Shown here piece by piece: positions 18,312 through 27,875 of a stretch of 64,000 nt of DNA. The number at the start of each line of letters is the position of its first letter. Position 1 is the stretch's first letter. The notes beneath the pieces are model-generated. The model was not told where the DNA came from. It saw nothing but the letters and a program-made list of their open reading frames with translations, and searched no databases. The DNA comes from Flectobacillus longus. Its GTDB lineage: Bacteria > Bacteroidota > Bacteroidia > Cytophagales > Spirosomataceae. A program made the position numbers and the translations under genes. The stretch is from assembly GCF_030056705.1 (NCBI RefSeq), contig NZ_JASHIC010000004.1:248001-312000 (forward strand), in the 5' to 3' direction.

Positions 18312-18815
18312 CTACACGACTTTCAGATTTTTCAATTGCTCCACAATTTCAAATACGGCAGGGCAAACTTTGGTATTTTCTAAGGTCAACTTCATGATAC
18401 CCGACATATTTTTTCGGTCGGTATGCGGATATTCTCTGCATGCTCTGGGCCTTACTTCATAAATTGAACAATAATTATCTGCTCCCAAAAACGTGCACGG
18501 CGAACTATTGAGTACATAGTCTTGGTCTTTATCCAAATGCAAATATTTATCGATTAACTGCGCAGGGCGCATGCGCAAATGCTTGGCAATTCTATCAATA
18601 TCTATATCTGTAAAAATCGGACTTGTCGTTTTACAGCAATTGGCACAAGCCAAACAGTCTACTTCCTCAAAAATCTCTTCATGACGAGGATGAAACATTT
18701 CGTCAAGGTTTTTTACTTTTTTGGTCTTTAGTCTTTCAAAAAACTTTTTGTTTTCGGGATACTTATTCAATGAAGCATCTCTAAACTCGGTGATGGTATC
18801 TTGATTGTATAACAT
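18312..18815 (-). CDS. YkgJ-family cysteine-cluster protein
   Basis: 167 residues from the ATG at 18815 (MLYNQDTITEF). An earlier TTG at 18824 would add three residues. A dense cysteine set (DCLACANCCKT, SPCTFLG, YCSIYEVRPRACREYPH, VCPAVFE) matches the YkgJ / UPF0153 family, presumed to bind zinc or an iron-sulfur cluster; the exact role is unknown. The start lies 11 nt after the stop of the PorZ-like gene, so the two are probably co-transcribed. Confidence 0.85.
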   Translation of the reverse strand: MLYNQDTITEFRDASLNKYPENKKFFERLKTKKVKNLDEMFHPRHEEIFEEVDCLACANCCKTTSPIFTDIDIDRIAKHLRMRPAQLIDKYLHLDKDQDYVLNSSPCTFLGADNYCSIYEVRPRACREYPHTDRKNMSGIMKLTLENTKVCPAVFEIVEQLKNLKVV

Positions 18816-18826
18816 ATTCAACAATT

Positions 18827-20728
18827 TTATCTGACTACGGCTATTTTGCCCATTAGTGCTTGGTTGCCTTCGTCGGTACTTGTCATTACATAATATATTC
18901 CTGTTGGAACTTTACCTCCTGTTGGATATTGTCCGTTCCAAACTGCTCTTGAACCGTTTGATTTGGTTTCATAAATCAAGCGACCAGCGACATCCGTAAT
19001 TTTTACGACTACATTTTCGTATAATCCATCTATGGTGATTAAACCTTCATATTCTGGACGAACAGGATTGGGATAAATTAAGGCTTTTCCTGAAATATTG
19101 TCACCTGCTTCCATGGCTGTTCCTTGATAAGAAACCATTCCTTGTGAGGTTCGAATAAATACTTCTCCTGTAGACGCCTCTATACCAATGTACGAGATTT
19201 GATTACTAGGAAGTGGAGAATTTGTCACCGTAAAATTATTAACTAATTCGGTGCCATCTTCAGAAAACAAAAATACACCATTACTGGTACCCATCCATTT
19301 ACGATTGCCCCCGTCGATAGCAATAGAGGTTACAGTCTCATTTGCTAAAAGCCTTCTTTTTTCGAAAATTGGTGTATAAGCATCCAAATTACGCCCAGAA
19401 ACCACACTCGCAGGGTCATCAAAAACGGCTACCCCTGCGGTAGTTCCCACCCATATCTGTCCATATTTGTCCAAAGTCATACTGGCAACCGTCGCACTCG
19501 GGAGGTTTCCTTGCCCCTTACCACTGTACAGATATGTTCTTTGTTTGGCTGGAGTTTCGACCATTATGCCTTGATAAGCACCTAAGCGCGTCCAGCGATT
19601 TTTGTCTGAGTCCAGAATAATAGAATCTTTACGGTATTGAAAAAGTGTATCTTGGCTCGTTGGGCTATAAGATTTGTACGTACCAGAAGCATTACTTACC
19701 AAACCATTGGCATTATCGGCTATCCAAAACTTTTGTTGACTATCCCAAAAACCATCTTGAAATTGTAAAGCCAAAGGCTCTGTCAGGCGAGAAACTGATT
19801 CGTCGGAGGTTTGGTAAACCCTCAGTATTGTACCATTTTTGATTAGTAAATGTTGTGTATCTAAGGCAATAAGTTTGTCGATAGCAGTCGCAAATTTTAG
19901 CGTAGAAAATAGTTGCCCATTCGTATATTTCCATAAATCTCCTTCGGTACTTCCAATCCATAACTGAGTACCTATTACGCTCAAAGCTCCTTTCAACGCG
20001 GTTCCATTTGGAGATTTTAGGGTAGTCCAGTTACCAAAGTACTGCAAATTGACTTCATTACTAAGATTCGCTTGACGTATTCCGATGGGTGTGGAGATAT
20101 ACAGGATATTTCCCACTACTACACTTTGAGAAACACCTAATGCGTTGCCATTTTCGCCCAAATACAAATAGGTTTCTTTCACTTCTTTTTTATCCAAATC
20201 CAATACAACTAAGCCAAAATCATAAGACATGAAGGCTGTATTTTGATAAAAGTTAATATCTGAAACCTTTTTGGAGCTAAGAATTGCAGTATTGTCTTCT
20301 ATAAACTTTAGAGTTGTGATTTGAGATGTTGGTTCAAACTGGTTATCTAATTGTATCAAGTCTAGAGTTCCTGAAGCATATCCAACAATTAATAATTTGA
20401 GTGAGGCATGTATCTTTATTTGGGCAATTTGGTTATTACTTAATCCGTCTAATTTGGTTAAAATATTAGCTTCATTGGCAGATTTGTCATAATAAAAAAG
20501 TCCTTGCTCGGTGGCACAATAAATCAGATTGCCTGCTTGTGCCAGCGTTTTGGCTTTCTTATAATTGAAATGTGTCCTCCAAGTACCTACTGGAGTAGAA
20601 AGTTGTGCCACTGCATTGGTTAGAGTTATCAGAACAATACAGATTAGCAGTAAAAGTTGGAATAATGCTTGCGAAGCTTTTATTCCAACTTCAGAAGTTT
20701 TTTTTATGTATGAAAACATTTGCGACAT
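18827..20728 (-). CDS. porZ: PorZ-like type IX secretion protein with propeller and type A sorting domain
   Basis: 633 residues. The hydrophobic N-terminal segment (QLLLLICIVLITLTNAVAQ) is a signal peptide; starts at 20728 or 20719 are equally possible. Residues about 50-540 are made of beta-propeller blades (TEQGLFYYDK, IWVGTTAGVAVFDD, RKWMGTSNGVFLFSEDG) like two-component-regulator propellers. The last 85 residues are a type IX sorting domain (YPNPVRPE, ... GIYYVMTS ... MGKIAVVR). This layout is PorZ, part of the attachment complex with PorU, PorV and PorQ that links cargo to anionic LPS. It overlaps the tdk stop by 25 nt and is followed closely by the ykgJ-like gene. Confidence 0.82.
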   Translation of the reverse strand: MSQMFSYIKKTSEVGIKASQALFQLLLLICIVLITLTNAVAQLSTPVGTWRTHFNYKKAKTLAQAGNLIYCATEQGLFYYDKSANEANILTKLDGLSNNQIAQIKIHASLKLLIVGYASGTLDLIQLDNQFEPTSQITTLKFIEDNTAILSSKKVSDINFYQNTAFMSYDFGLVVLDLDKKEVKETYLYLGENGNALGVSQSVVVGNILYISTPIGIRQANLSNEVNLQYFGNWTTLKSPNGTALKGALSVIGTQLWIGSTEGDLWKYTNGQLFSTLKFATAIDKLIALDTQHLLIKNGTILRVYQTSDESVSRLTEPLALQFQDGFWDSQQKFWIADNANGLVSNASGTYKSYSPTSQDTLFQYRKDSIILDSDKNRWTRLGAYQGIMVETPAKQRTYLYSGKGQGNLPSATVASMTLDKYGQIWVGTTAGVAVFDDPASVVSGRNLDAYTPIFEKRRLLANETVTSIAIDGGNRKWMGTSNGVFLFSEDGTELVNNFTVTNSPLPSNQISYIGIEASTGEVFIRTSQGMVSYQGTAMEAGDNISGKALIYPNPVRPEYEGLITIDGLYENVVVKITDVAGRLIYETKSNGSRAVWNGQYPTGGKVPTGIYYVMTSTDEGNQALMGKIAVVR

Positions 20729-21279
20729 CTTGCTTCATAACTATCGGTTTCGCCCAATAGTACTTGATTTTGTGCAGGAATTTTACGGTAGGAATAATTG
20801 GCAACATCACCACAAACTACACATACCGCATGCACTTTGGTGATATACTCGGCAATAGACATAAGGCCTGGCATTGGACCAAAGGGTTTGCCCTGAAAGT
20901 CCATATCTAAACCTGCTATAATTACTCTTTTGCCAGCGTCTGCCAATTGATTGGCAACGTCCACAACTGACTCTTGAAAAAACTGGGCTTCGTCGATACC
21001 AACCACATCACAATTACCTACCAAAGACAGCATTTCTGCGGGATCTTCTAATGGTAACGAAGACACAGATGATGCGTTATGTGAAACGATGTCTTCATTA
21101 TGATAGCGAGTGTCGACAACTGGTTTAAAAATTTTAACGTCTTGTTTGGCAATTCTGGCACGATTGAGGCGACGAATCAACTCTTCAGTTTTTCCAGAAA
21201 ACATTGATCCACAAATCACTTCTATCCATCCAGTTCGCTGACCTATTTGTTGTTGATTATGATAAGGTTCGATGAACAC
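20704..21279 (-). CDS. tdk: Thymidine kinase
   Basis: 191 residues. P-loop GSMFSGKTEE at about 24-33, DEAQFF with the catalytic glutamate region, and two C-terminal Cys pairs for zinc (CVVCGD, CRKC) identify a type II thymidine kinase for nucleoside salvage. The start is a GTG at 21279; there is no in-frame ATG before the P-loop and a TAA lies five codons upstream. The end overlaps the next gene's start, so it probably heads a tdk-porZ-ykgJ transcript. It complements thyA at 46806 in dTMP supply. Confidence 0.93.
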   Translation of the reverse strand: MFIEPYHNQQQIGQRTGWIEVICGSMFSGKTEELIRRLNRARIAKQDVKIFKPVVDTRYHNEDIVSHNASSVSSLPLEDPAEMLSLVGNCDVVGIDEAQFFQESVVDVANQLADAGKRVIIAGLDMDFQGKPFGPMPGLMSIAEYITKVHAVCVVCGDVANYSYRKIPAQNQVLLGETDSYEARCRKCFHT

Positions 21280-21981
21280 GATTAAAAAAATTTAGTCTAA
21301 AATTTGCAATTTGAATGAGTACGTGAGTAAAACTAACATAATTTTACCTGCAATAGGTATTAAGCTATACGCCGTAAGCTGAAAGTATAAAAGTATTTCT
21401 AACAAAATTATGAATACATTTTTTGCCTAATGCCTACTGCTTGCAGCCTAAAGCCTCATATATAAGACTGCGAAGATACGACATTTTAGGGTTTCTTGTT
21501 GTTTTGAATTTTGTCTACAGTACTATGAATAAAACAAATTTGAACCTTGGGATATTTTCTTTTCTAATGAAGAAATTTGAAATATGAACAGCGACTTTTT
21601 CACTTTTTTTATTATATTCGTGAAAAATCACTGTAAGCTTTTGATAATTATGTGATTTTAGTCTTTCCGCTCTAAATGTTAGCGCCGACTTTCATCGAGT
21701 TTTCATCGACAATGCTATTACACTCGGATAGTACGGTTATAGTCAATCATTTATCATAAAACAATCTTCTTAATCCTTTGAATCATTCGCTCCATTAGAG
21801 TGATATTTTCTTGTTGAGTCATTTTGATAAAACAATGTAACCGCATGCTTCTACCCTTTTAGAAATCAACATTTCAGTATTAAATATAAAGACTGAAGGC
21901 TTGAAGGACTATTTACTAGAAACAAAACCCAAACCATAAATTAACTAAGATTACTTACATTCCTAAAATCACTAACACGTT
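21280..21981. other. 700-bp gap without a recognised gene
   Basis: AT-rich. It contains one member of the GCCTAATGCC repeat family at 21422-21456. A 22-codon frame starting with ATG on the minus strand (about 21757-21825) could be a remnant, but has no recognisable content. No promoter or RNA was identified with confidence. Confidence 0.5.
21422..21456 (+). repeat. GCCTAATGCC-type intergenic repeat
   Basis: TTTGCCTAATGCCTACTGC followed by TTGCAGCCTAAAGCCT. Related strings occur at 47827-47859, 54949-54970 and, inverted, at 62594-62625. Confidence 0.6.
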
Positions 21982-22449
21982 ATGAAGACAATTTATCAAT
22001 GGTTATCAGAGTATGGCGAAAGTCACCAAAACGCTACAAACAAAGCGGTGCATTCCATCTGTGTACCACTTATCTTTTTTAGTATTGTTGGTTTTTTCTT
22101 TAGTATAAAACTCCCCTTTTTCAATGTTCTGGGAATTGAAGGTAACTTAGCAATGTTGATGCTAACTTTCACCACGTTTTATTACTTTGTACTTTCAAAA
22201 TCTCTATCCATTGGCATGTTTGTTTTTTCTCTTATCTGTTTACTTCTCTGTCTAGCTATCGAATCTTCTGGAATTGCGCCACTTTGGCAATTTTGCTCTA
22301 CTATTTTCATTTTTGCATGGATTGGTCAATTTTGGGGGCATAAGGTGGAAGGTCGTAAACCTTCTTTTTTCAAGGACTTACAATTTTTAATGATTGGCCC
22401 TGCTTGGTTATTGAGTTTCATTTATCAGCGTTTTGGTATTACGTTTTAA
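21982..22449 (+). CDS. Mpo1-like (DUF962) membrane protein
   Basis: 155 residues with about four hydrophobic segments. The conserved family residues are visible: SHQNATNKAVHSICVPL near the N-terminus and GHKVEGRKPSFFKDLQF near the C-terminus, with the histidines thought to bind iron. Yeast Mpo1 is an Fe(II) dioxygenase in phytosphingosine alpha-oxidation. Many Bacteroidota make sphingolipids, so a related lipid role is plausible but inferred. The first residues (MKTIYQWLSEYGESH) are typical for the family. Confidence 0.85.
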   Translation: MKTIYQWLSEYGESHQNATNKAVHSICVPLIFFSIVGFFFSIKLPFFNVLGIEGNLAMLMLTFTTFYYFVLSKSLSIGMFVFSLICLLLCLAIESSGIAPLWQFCSTIFIFAWIGQFWGHKVEGRKPSFFKDLQFLMIGPAWLLSFIYQRFGITF

Positions 22450-22508
22450 TATCATATAAGTTTTAGACACTCTGGCATTCGCTAATGCCATTCATCATAT
22501 TCATGAAC

Positions 22509-22552
22509 AATACAGCACCAAATGAGCTTATTTGGTGCTGTATTTTTTTATA
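22509..22552 (+). terminator. Intrinsic terminator after the Mpo1-like gene
   Basis: AATACAGCACCAAAT and ATTTGGTGCTGTATT form a 15-bp stem with a short loop, followed by TTTTTTA. Confidence 0.9.
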
Positions 22553-22578
22553 AACCAATCACTTAAATTTAAAAAGTT

Positions 22579-23478
22579 ATGATACTGATGATTTTGGGGT
22601 TAATGTTGTGCATCGCAGGATATATGTTCAACAGTCCCAATGCTAACCTTCAACGTATTGCTCGTCCACTTTCCATTGCTGGCATTATCTTTTTTCTTAT
22701 TGGGTTTTCAACCTCTGTTGTCCGAAAAGTAGATACTGGGCAAGTTGGCGTACCTTCCTTGTTTGGGGAAGTACAAAACAAGACCTTAGAAAGCGGCTTA
22801 AATTTTATTAACCCACTGGACGATGTAACAATGTTTGATATTAAAACGCAAAATTATACTATGTCTGCTTCACACGATGAAGGAGACAAAGAAGGAGACG
22901 ACGCCATCAGGGTATTGACGGCGGATGGCTTGGAAGTGATTATTGACTTAACGGTACTTTATCGGATAAGTCCCGCACAAGCTCCTGCTATTTTGAAACA
23001 AATTGGTGCTGATTACAAAGACAAAATTATTCGCCCGATTACTCGTACCAAAATTCGAGATAATGCAGTCTATTATGATGCAGTGTCGCTATATTCGACC
23101 AAAAGAGATGAATTTCAAAATCGTATTTTCAAAGCTATTGACATCGATTTGAAGAATAGAGGGATTGTTCTTGAACAGCTTTTAATTCGAAATATTAATT
23201 TACCAGCATCAGTAAAACAAACGATTGAATCTAAAATTAATGCTGAACAGGAAGCGCAAAAAATGCAATTTGTTTTACAAAAAGAAAAACAAGAAGCAGA
23301 ACGTAAAAGAGTAGAAGCACAAGGTATTGCTGACTATCAGCGAATTATTTCGACAGGTCTGAGTGATAAGCAATTACAATACGAAGCAATCAAAGCCCAA
23401 AGAGATTTGTCATTATCTCCTAATGCAAAAGTTATCATTATGGGCGCCAAAGGAAATACACCTATCATTTTGAATTAA
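22579..23478 (+). CDS. Prohibitin / SPFH-domain membrane protein
   Basis: 299 residues. Two short hydrophobic segments at the N-terminus (MILMILGLMLCIAGYMF, IAGIIFFLIGFSTSV) anchor it, then an SPFH/band 7 domain (VDTGQVGVPSLFGEV ... DGLEVIIDLTVLYRI) and a coiled-coil tail rich in Lys/Glu (EQEAQKMQFVLQKEKQEAER). It matches bacterial prohibitins, which form large ring assemblies in the membrane and influence proteases such as FtsH. Only a short gap with a hairpin separates it from ribBA, which is convergent. Confidence 0.9.
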   Translation: MILMILGLMLCIAGYMFNSPNANLQRIARPLSIAGIIFFLIGFSTSVVRKVDTGQVGVPSLFGEVQNKTLESGLNFINPLDDVTMFDIKTQNYTMSASHDEGDKEGDDAIRVLTADGLEVIIDLTVLYRISPAQAPAILKQIGADYKDKIIRPITRTKIRDNAVYYDAVSLYSTKRDEFQNRIFKAIDIDLKNRGIVLEQLLIRNINLPASVKQTIESKINAEQEAQKMQFVLQKEKQEAERKRVEAQGIADYQRIISTGLSDKQLQYEAIKAQRDLSLSPNAKVIIMGAKGNTPIILN

Positions 23479-23485
23479 TTTTTGG

Positions 23486-23543
23486 ATTTGAAGATTTGAA
23501 AATTTGTTTTGCTACATCAAAACTCATTTTCAAATCTTCAAAT
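23486..23543. terminator. 17-bp hairpin between convergent genes
   Basis: ATTTGAAGATTTGAAAA and TTTTCAAATCTTCAAAT are exact complements with a 24-nt loop. The same words (TTTCAAATTTCCAAATCTTC) appear near 10590-10612, so it belongs to a dispersed repeat. Confidence 0.6.
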
Positions 23544-23566
23544 TGACAAATTTCCAAATTCAAAAA

Positions 23567-24781
23567 CTATCCTTTTAGAATATCATGTCCCATTTTGTCA
23601 CGCTTAGTTTGCAAATAGCGCTCATTATGTGGATTTGGTGCAATTTCGATTGCAACGGTTTCTACGATTTCGAGACCATAACCAAAAAGAGCTGCACGTT
23701 TTTTAGGATTATTTGAAATCAATTTGATTTTACCAACGCCCAAATCACGTAAAATTTGTGCCCCTACACCATAATCTCTTTCATCCATTTTGAAACCTAA
23801 TTCCAAATTAGCCTCCACGGTATCACGACCTTGTTCTTGAAGCTTGTAAGCCTTGAGTTTGTTAATCAAACCAATACCTCTACCCTCTTGGAACATATAT
23901 AGGACTACTCCTTTTCCTGCTTTTTCAACCATTTCCATCGCATTGTGTAGCTGTGCCCCACAATCACAACGGCATGAGCCAAAGATATCGCCTGTAACAC
24001 ATGAGCTATGAACACGTACCAATACAGGTTCGTCTTTTTCCCAAGTTCCTTTTACCAAAGCAAGGTGACTTTCGCCTGTGTTTAATTGTTTAAAAGCAAT
24101 TAAGTCAAAATGTCCACGTTCGGTTGGCATATCAACACCAATTTCACGCTTAATCAAAGATTCAGTTTTTAGGCGATATTCAACCAAATCCTTGATTGTT
24201 ACAAGTTTCAAATTGAATTTATCAGCCATACGTCTCAAATCTGGAAGACGCGCCATGGTACCATCCTCATTCAATACTTCGATAAGTACACCTGAAGGCT
24301 TGAAACCAGCCAATTTGGCAAAATCCATAGCAGCTTCAGTATGCCCAGTACGACGCAAAACGCCTTCTTTACGAGCCTTCAAAGGGAAAATATGCCCAGG
24401 ACGACCCAGCTCTTCAGGACGGATATTTTCGTCAACTAATGCCTGAATCGTTTTAGCACGATCGGGAGCTGAAATACCTGTGGTACAGCCATGACCTAAT
24501 AAATCTACAGAAACAGTAAATGGCGTTTCGTGCGAGGCAGTATTATTGCCCACCATCATTTCGAGACCTAATTCATTACAACGTTCTTCGGTCAGGGATA
24601 CGCACATCAAACCACGACCTTCACGAATCATAAAATTGACCATTTCGGGAGTGATTGCCTCAGAGGCACAAATCATATCTCCTTCATTTTCACGGTCTTC
24701 ATCATCAGCAACAATGATTATTTCACCATTTCTGATTGCTTCTATAGCCTCCTCAATACTATCTAATTTAATAGCTGACAT
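23567..24781 (-). CDS. ribBA: Bifunctional 3,4-dihydroxy-2-butanone-4-phosphate synthase / GTP cyclohydrolase II
   Basis: 404 residues from [12 protein letters not shown]; an upstream in-frame ATG adds nine unlikely residues. The RibB half (1-205) has [24 protein letters not shown] and [11 protein letters not shown]. The RibA half (206-404) has the zinc cysteines in [17 protein letters not shown] and [12 protein letters not shown]. It makes both precursors of riboflavin from ribulose-5-phosphate and GTP. No FMN riboswitch is visible upstream. TACTTTTG on the minus strand at 24806-24813 could be the -7 promoter box. Confidence 0.95.
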   Translation of the reverse strand: MSAIKLDSIEEAIEAIRNGEIIIVADDEDRENEGDMICASEAITPEMVNFMIREGRGLMCVSLTEERCNELGLEMMVGNNTASHETPFTVSVDLLGHGCTTGISAPDRAKTIQALVDENIRPEELGRPGHIFPLKARKEGVLRRTGHTEAAMDFAKLAGFKPSGVLIEVLNEDGTMARLPDLRRMADKFNLKLVTIKDLVEYRLKTESLIKREIGVDMPTERGHFDLIAFKQLNTGESHLALVKGTWEKDEPVLVRVHSSCVTGDIFGSCRCDCGAQLHNAMEMVEKAGKGVVLYMFQEGRGIGLINKLKAYKLQEQGRDTVEANLELGFKMDERDYGVGAQILRDLGVGKIKLISNNPKKRAALFGYGLEIVETVAIEIAPNPHNERYLQTKRDKMGHDILKG

Positions 24782-24813
24782 CTTTTTATTTTTTTGGGGC
24801 CGAAACAAAAGTA

Positions 24814-25141
24814 TTAGCAGAGTTTCAATAAGTCATAAAGAAGTCTTGTTTTCACGTAACCTATTCAATTCTTTATAATTTGAGAATGTTCTTGCCAACA
24901 CTTTCATGTCGAATCAATATCATAAATTTGTATTTCATTTAAAACTCCAAAGTTATACTATTTTGTTCCGAGTCAGTACAGGCTTACTCACAAAGGTGAT
25001 ATTTTTTGTATATTTATCATAAAATCGCACCTCATTCGTTGATAGATTATCTCCCTTGTCTCTCCTACCTATTTGTGTTTATATACATTGTTAGCATAGT
25101 TATTGCTACTACCTTTATTTAATCTTATCCTAAGTTGATTT
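24814..25141. other. Divergent intergenic region, nothing recognised
   Basis: AT-rich gap of about 330 bp between ribBA (minus) and the type B cargo gene (plus). It must hold both promoters, but no clear -33/-7 pair and no riboswitch fold were identified. Confidence 0.4.
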
Positions 25142-25159
25142 TTGAAGATATTAATCATT

Positions 25160-27313
25160 ATGATTCATTTATTTACTACATACTTTACTCGAAATATCTT
25201 TTTTCTTTTTCTACTGGTAACTTTTCATGAAGTTGCTTTAGGACAATGCCCGAATGCCCCATTGAGTGACGACAGGGGTGTTTTTTCAATCAATAATATT
25301 GATTCGAATCCTGTAAACTCGGATGGAGATAACAACCCTACTGCAGTCAATAATATACCTTTGAAAGTATGCCCGCAACAATCCCTTACGTTGAAAGATT
25401 TAGTAAATGGCGGGCAATCCCGATCTTTCGAAATTACTCAAAACACATCCGTACTTTCTACGCCTAGTGCAATTCCTGTACCTAGTACTACTAACTCAAT
25501 ATCTACTACAGCGCCAGTCACTCCAGGAATATATTTTATCAAGAGCTTCGGTAGCAACAATGGAGCAGGCTACTACGCTTGTCAGGTGATTCAGGTAGTA
25601 GACTTGGAAAAACCCAAATACACCGTAAAAATGTGTGATATTGCTGGTACATCACAAAAAGAAGTTACGATTGTTCTACTCGATGACCCATCAAATAAGT
25701 TGATTGATGCTTATTCCTATTCTGTTACACCATTAGGAAGTGTTCCAAGAGGTACAAATATTTCTGACATAACTAATTACCCTTACTCAATCCCACTAAC
25801 AGTAAATAGTGGCTTTACATCTTATGAGTTAGTTATCTCGGGGACAAACAAAGTAGGTAGATGTGAAAAATCAGACTCAAGAACCCTCACCACAGTATCT
25901 ACTCCACAAACTCCCATACTATACGACATAAGTATTGATAATGGAATTTCATTAAATGTAGCAGCCACTGCTGGAATAGAACATAAAATTTGGATGCGTG
26001 ATCCCATAGGCGAATCAACCTATAATACAACTGGCACACCAGTTTATACTTACACACCTACTGCCTCATTAGTAGGTGAAATACAAAAATTCTCTGTTCC
26101 TGACCCTACCAAGCAATATTGCTTTAAAGTTAATGCCTTTGACGTATGCAATGAAAAGACTGTTGAAAGCATCAACGAAATTTGTACCACACCACTCAGG
26201 GGCGATACAAAGCAAGGGGGTAATACCATTATTTGGTCAGTAGCACAAGGTAACCTACTTGGCAATACTTTTCGTTCATACGATGTATTCAAAGTAGATG
26301 CATCTGGCACTGAATCACTAGTAAGAAATATTACAACTATAGGAGATAATCTGTATGATGATACAAATGTTATTTGTGGAGAAGAATACACCTATAAGGT
26401 CGTAACTAATTACCAATCCAAATCCATTTCCAATTTACTAAAACTAAAAAACACTTCCGTTCCTCCAACGCCTCTAGGTAAGTTAGGTAGTACCGTCATA
26501 GGTGGACAATCGATTCGTGTAACGTCATTGGAAAAAGAAGGAAATGATTTACCAACATTCACAGCTTTTAACTACTACCGTGCCAACAGCATCAATGGCA
26601 ATTATACTAAAGTACATTCGGGTACGAGTGCTTTTTGGGATGATACTTCGGTCAATACAAACGCTCAACAGTATTGCTTTTATATGACATGGACAGGTGG
26701 CTGTGGCGAGTCTCAGCCGTCCTCTAAGGTTTGCCCCATTTTTGCTCAAATGCAAGGCTCATCAATGATTTGGTCTCCCGAAAGTTCTTTTACAGATCCT
26801 ATTACAGAATATAGAATCTATCGGATAGACCCTATTACAGGTCTTCCCATTAATACCGCTGGATCTGGCTTACCTTATACAAGCACAAGAAATTCACTCA
26901 ACCTTTCTACTTTAAACATTCCTGAAGCAGAAGGACAAACCATTTATTTAGCGATTGAGGGCTATCCGACTAGCTATCCTCCTACTACACTTTCTAACTA
27001 TGTAGAATATCAACGTCCTTCGTTGGTACTTTCGGCACAGGCATTTACGCCTAATGGCGATGGGCTCAATGACACATTTTATATTCAAGGACGATTTATC
27101 AAGGCTACAAAAATGTCTATTTTTGACCGTTGGGGCAATTTAATTTCATTTATAGAAAACACCAACTATCAAAATAATCCACAGTTGGGTTGGGACGGTA
27201 CAAGCTCAAATGGCAACAAAGTACCTGCGGGAAGTTACGCTTTTCAGGTACAAGTAGAAGACCTTTCTGGTAATATCATTACTAAAGAAGGAAGCATTGT
27301 AGTGGTTTACTAA
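25160..27313 (+). CDS. Secreted protein with gliding motility-associated (type B) C-terminal domain
   Basis: 717 residues from the ATG at 25160 (MIHLFTTYFTRN); a TTG at 25142 would add six residues. A signal peptide ends near EVALGQ. The middle is a series of beta-sandwich, fibronectin III-like units (around 250-620: YRIYRIDP, FNYYRANSINGNYTKV). The last 90 residues are the CHU_C / type B sorting domain (AFTPNGDGLNDTFYIQG, MSIFDRWGNLI, WDGTSSNGNKVPAGSYAF, GSIVVVY). It is exported by the type IX system to the surface or medium, probably as an adhesin-like protein. The binding partner is unknown. Confidence 0.88.
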   Translation: MIHLFTTYFTRNIFFLFLLVTFHEVALGQCPNAPLSDDRGVFSINNIDSNPVNSDGDNNPTAVNNIPLKVCPQQSLTLKDLVNGGQSRSFEITQNTSVLSTPSAIPVPSTTNSISTTAPVTPGIYFIKSFGSNNGAGYYACQVIQVVDLEKPKYTVKMCDIAGTSQKEVTIVLLDDPSNKLIDAYSYSVTPLGSVPRGTNISDITNYPYSIPLTVNSGFTSYELVISGTNKVGRCEKSDSRTLTTVSTPQTPILYDISIDNGISLNVAATAGIEHKIWMRDPIGESTYNTTGTPVYTYTPTASLVGEIQKFSVPDPTKQYCFKVNAFDVCNEKTVESINEICTTPLRGDTKQGGNTIIWSVAQGNLLGNTFRSYDVFKVDASGTESLVRNITTIGDNLYDDTNVICGEEYTYKVVTNYQSKSISNLLKLKNTSVPPTPLGKLGSTVIGGQSIRVTSLEKEGNDLPTFTAFNYYRANSINGNYTKVHSGTSAFWDDTSVNTNAQQYCFYMTWTGGCGESQPSSKVCPIFAQMQGSSMIWSPESSFTDPITEYRIYRIDPITGLPINTAGSGLPYTSTRNSLNLSTLNIPEAEGQTIYLAIEGYPTSYPPTTLSNYVEYQRPSLVLSAQAFTPNGDGLNDTFYIQGRFIKATKMSIFDRWGNLISFIENTNYQNNPQLGWDGTSSNGNKVPAGSYAFQVQVEDLSGNIITKEGSIVVVY

Positions 27314-27373
27314 ATGGTTTCATTAATCAACGTTTTGGTGACTTGAGGGAAGAATTGTAACTTGCAAGTCCAA

Positions 27374-27391
27374 CATGAGCATTGGCTCATG
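27374..27391. promoter_or_regulatory. Small palindrome upstream of ybaB
   Basis: CATGAGC ATTG GCTCATG, a 7-bp inverted repeat 39 nt before the ybaB start. It could be an operator or a weak hairpin; no regulator is indicated. Confidence 0.3.
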
Positions 27392-27429
27392 AACCATTTT
27401 TTGATTATCCAAAACAAAGCAAATAAGTT

Positions 27430-27765
27430 ATGTTCGACATGATGGGAATGCTTGGAAAGGTAAAAGACCTTCAAGCAAAAATGAAAGAAGCACAAGAAAC
27501 ATTGGGAACAATCGTTGAAACTGGCGAAGCTGGTGGTGGTATGGTAAAAGTAACTATCAATGGCAAAAAACAATTGCTCAATGTTGAAATCGATGAAGAT
27601 TTATTAAAACCTTCTGACCGTGAAGTTGTACAAGATTTGATTGTAGCAGCTACTAACATTGCCATGGGTAATATCGAAGGTAAAATCAAAGAACACCTAC
27701 AGCAAGCTACTAATGGACTTCTTCCGAATATTCCTGGCTTGGATTTAGGAGGAATGTTTTCATAA
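27430..27765 (+). CDS. YbaB/EbfC nucleoid-associated protein
   Basis: 111 residues with the family layout: Met-rich helical start (MFDMMGMLGKVKDLQAKMKEAQ), a central sheet (GMVKVTINGKKQLLNVEID) and a C-terminal helix with Met/Gly tail. YbaB dimers bind DNA and shape the nucleoid. In many genomes the gene lies with dnaX and recR; here it precedes gldA. A large inverted repeat lies directly downstream. Confidence 0.92.
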   Translation: MFDMMGMLGKVKDLQAKMKEAQETLGTIVETGEAGGGMVKVTINGKKQLLNVEIDEDLLKPSDREVVQDLIVAATNIAMGNIEGKIKEHLQQATNGLLPNIPGLDLGGMFS

Positions 27766-27776
27766 AACATGAAATA

Positions 27777-27848
27777 AATGAGTGGTTGATTGGTAATGTA
27801 GGATTAAGGCAATACTAGCTATTCTACATTGCCAATCAACCACTCATT
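27777..27848. repeat. 25-bp near-perfect inverted repeat between ybaB and gldA
   Basis: The arms 27777-27801 (AATGAGTGGTTGATTGG...) and 27824-27848 (...CCAATCAACCACTCATT) differ at one base, with a 22-nt loop. The arms contain the GAGTGNTTGA words seen in other intergenic tracts. It could act as terminator for ybaB, but no T-run follows. Confidence 0.7.
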
Positions 27849-27875
27849 CACTCAATCATTCAACAATACGCTAGG

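Noticed and set aside
24782-25141. Possible FMN riboswitch upstream of ribBA
   Set aside because: No conserved RFN-element blocks or multi-stem fold can be seen; the region is AT-rich and unstructured.
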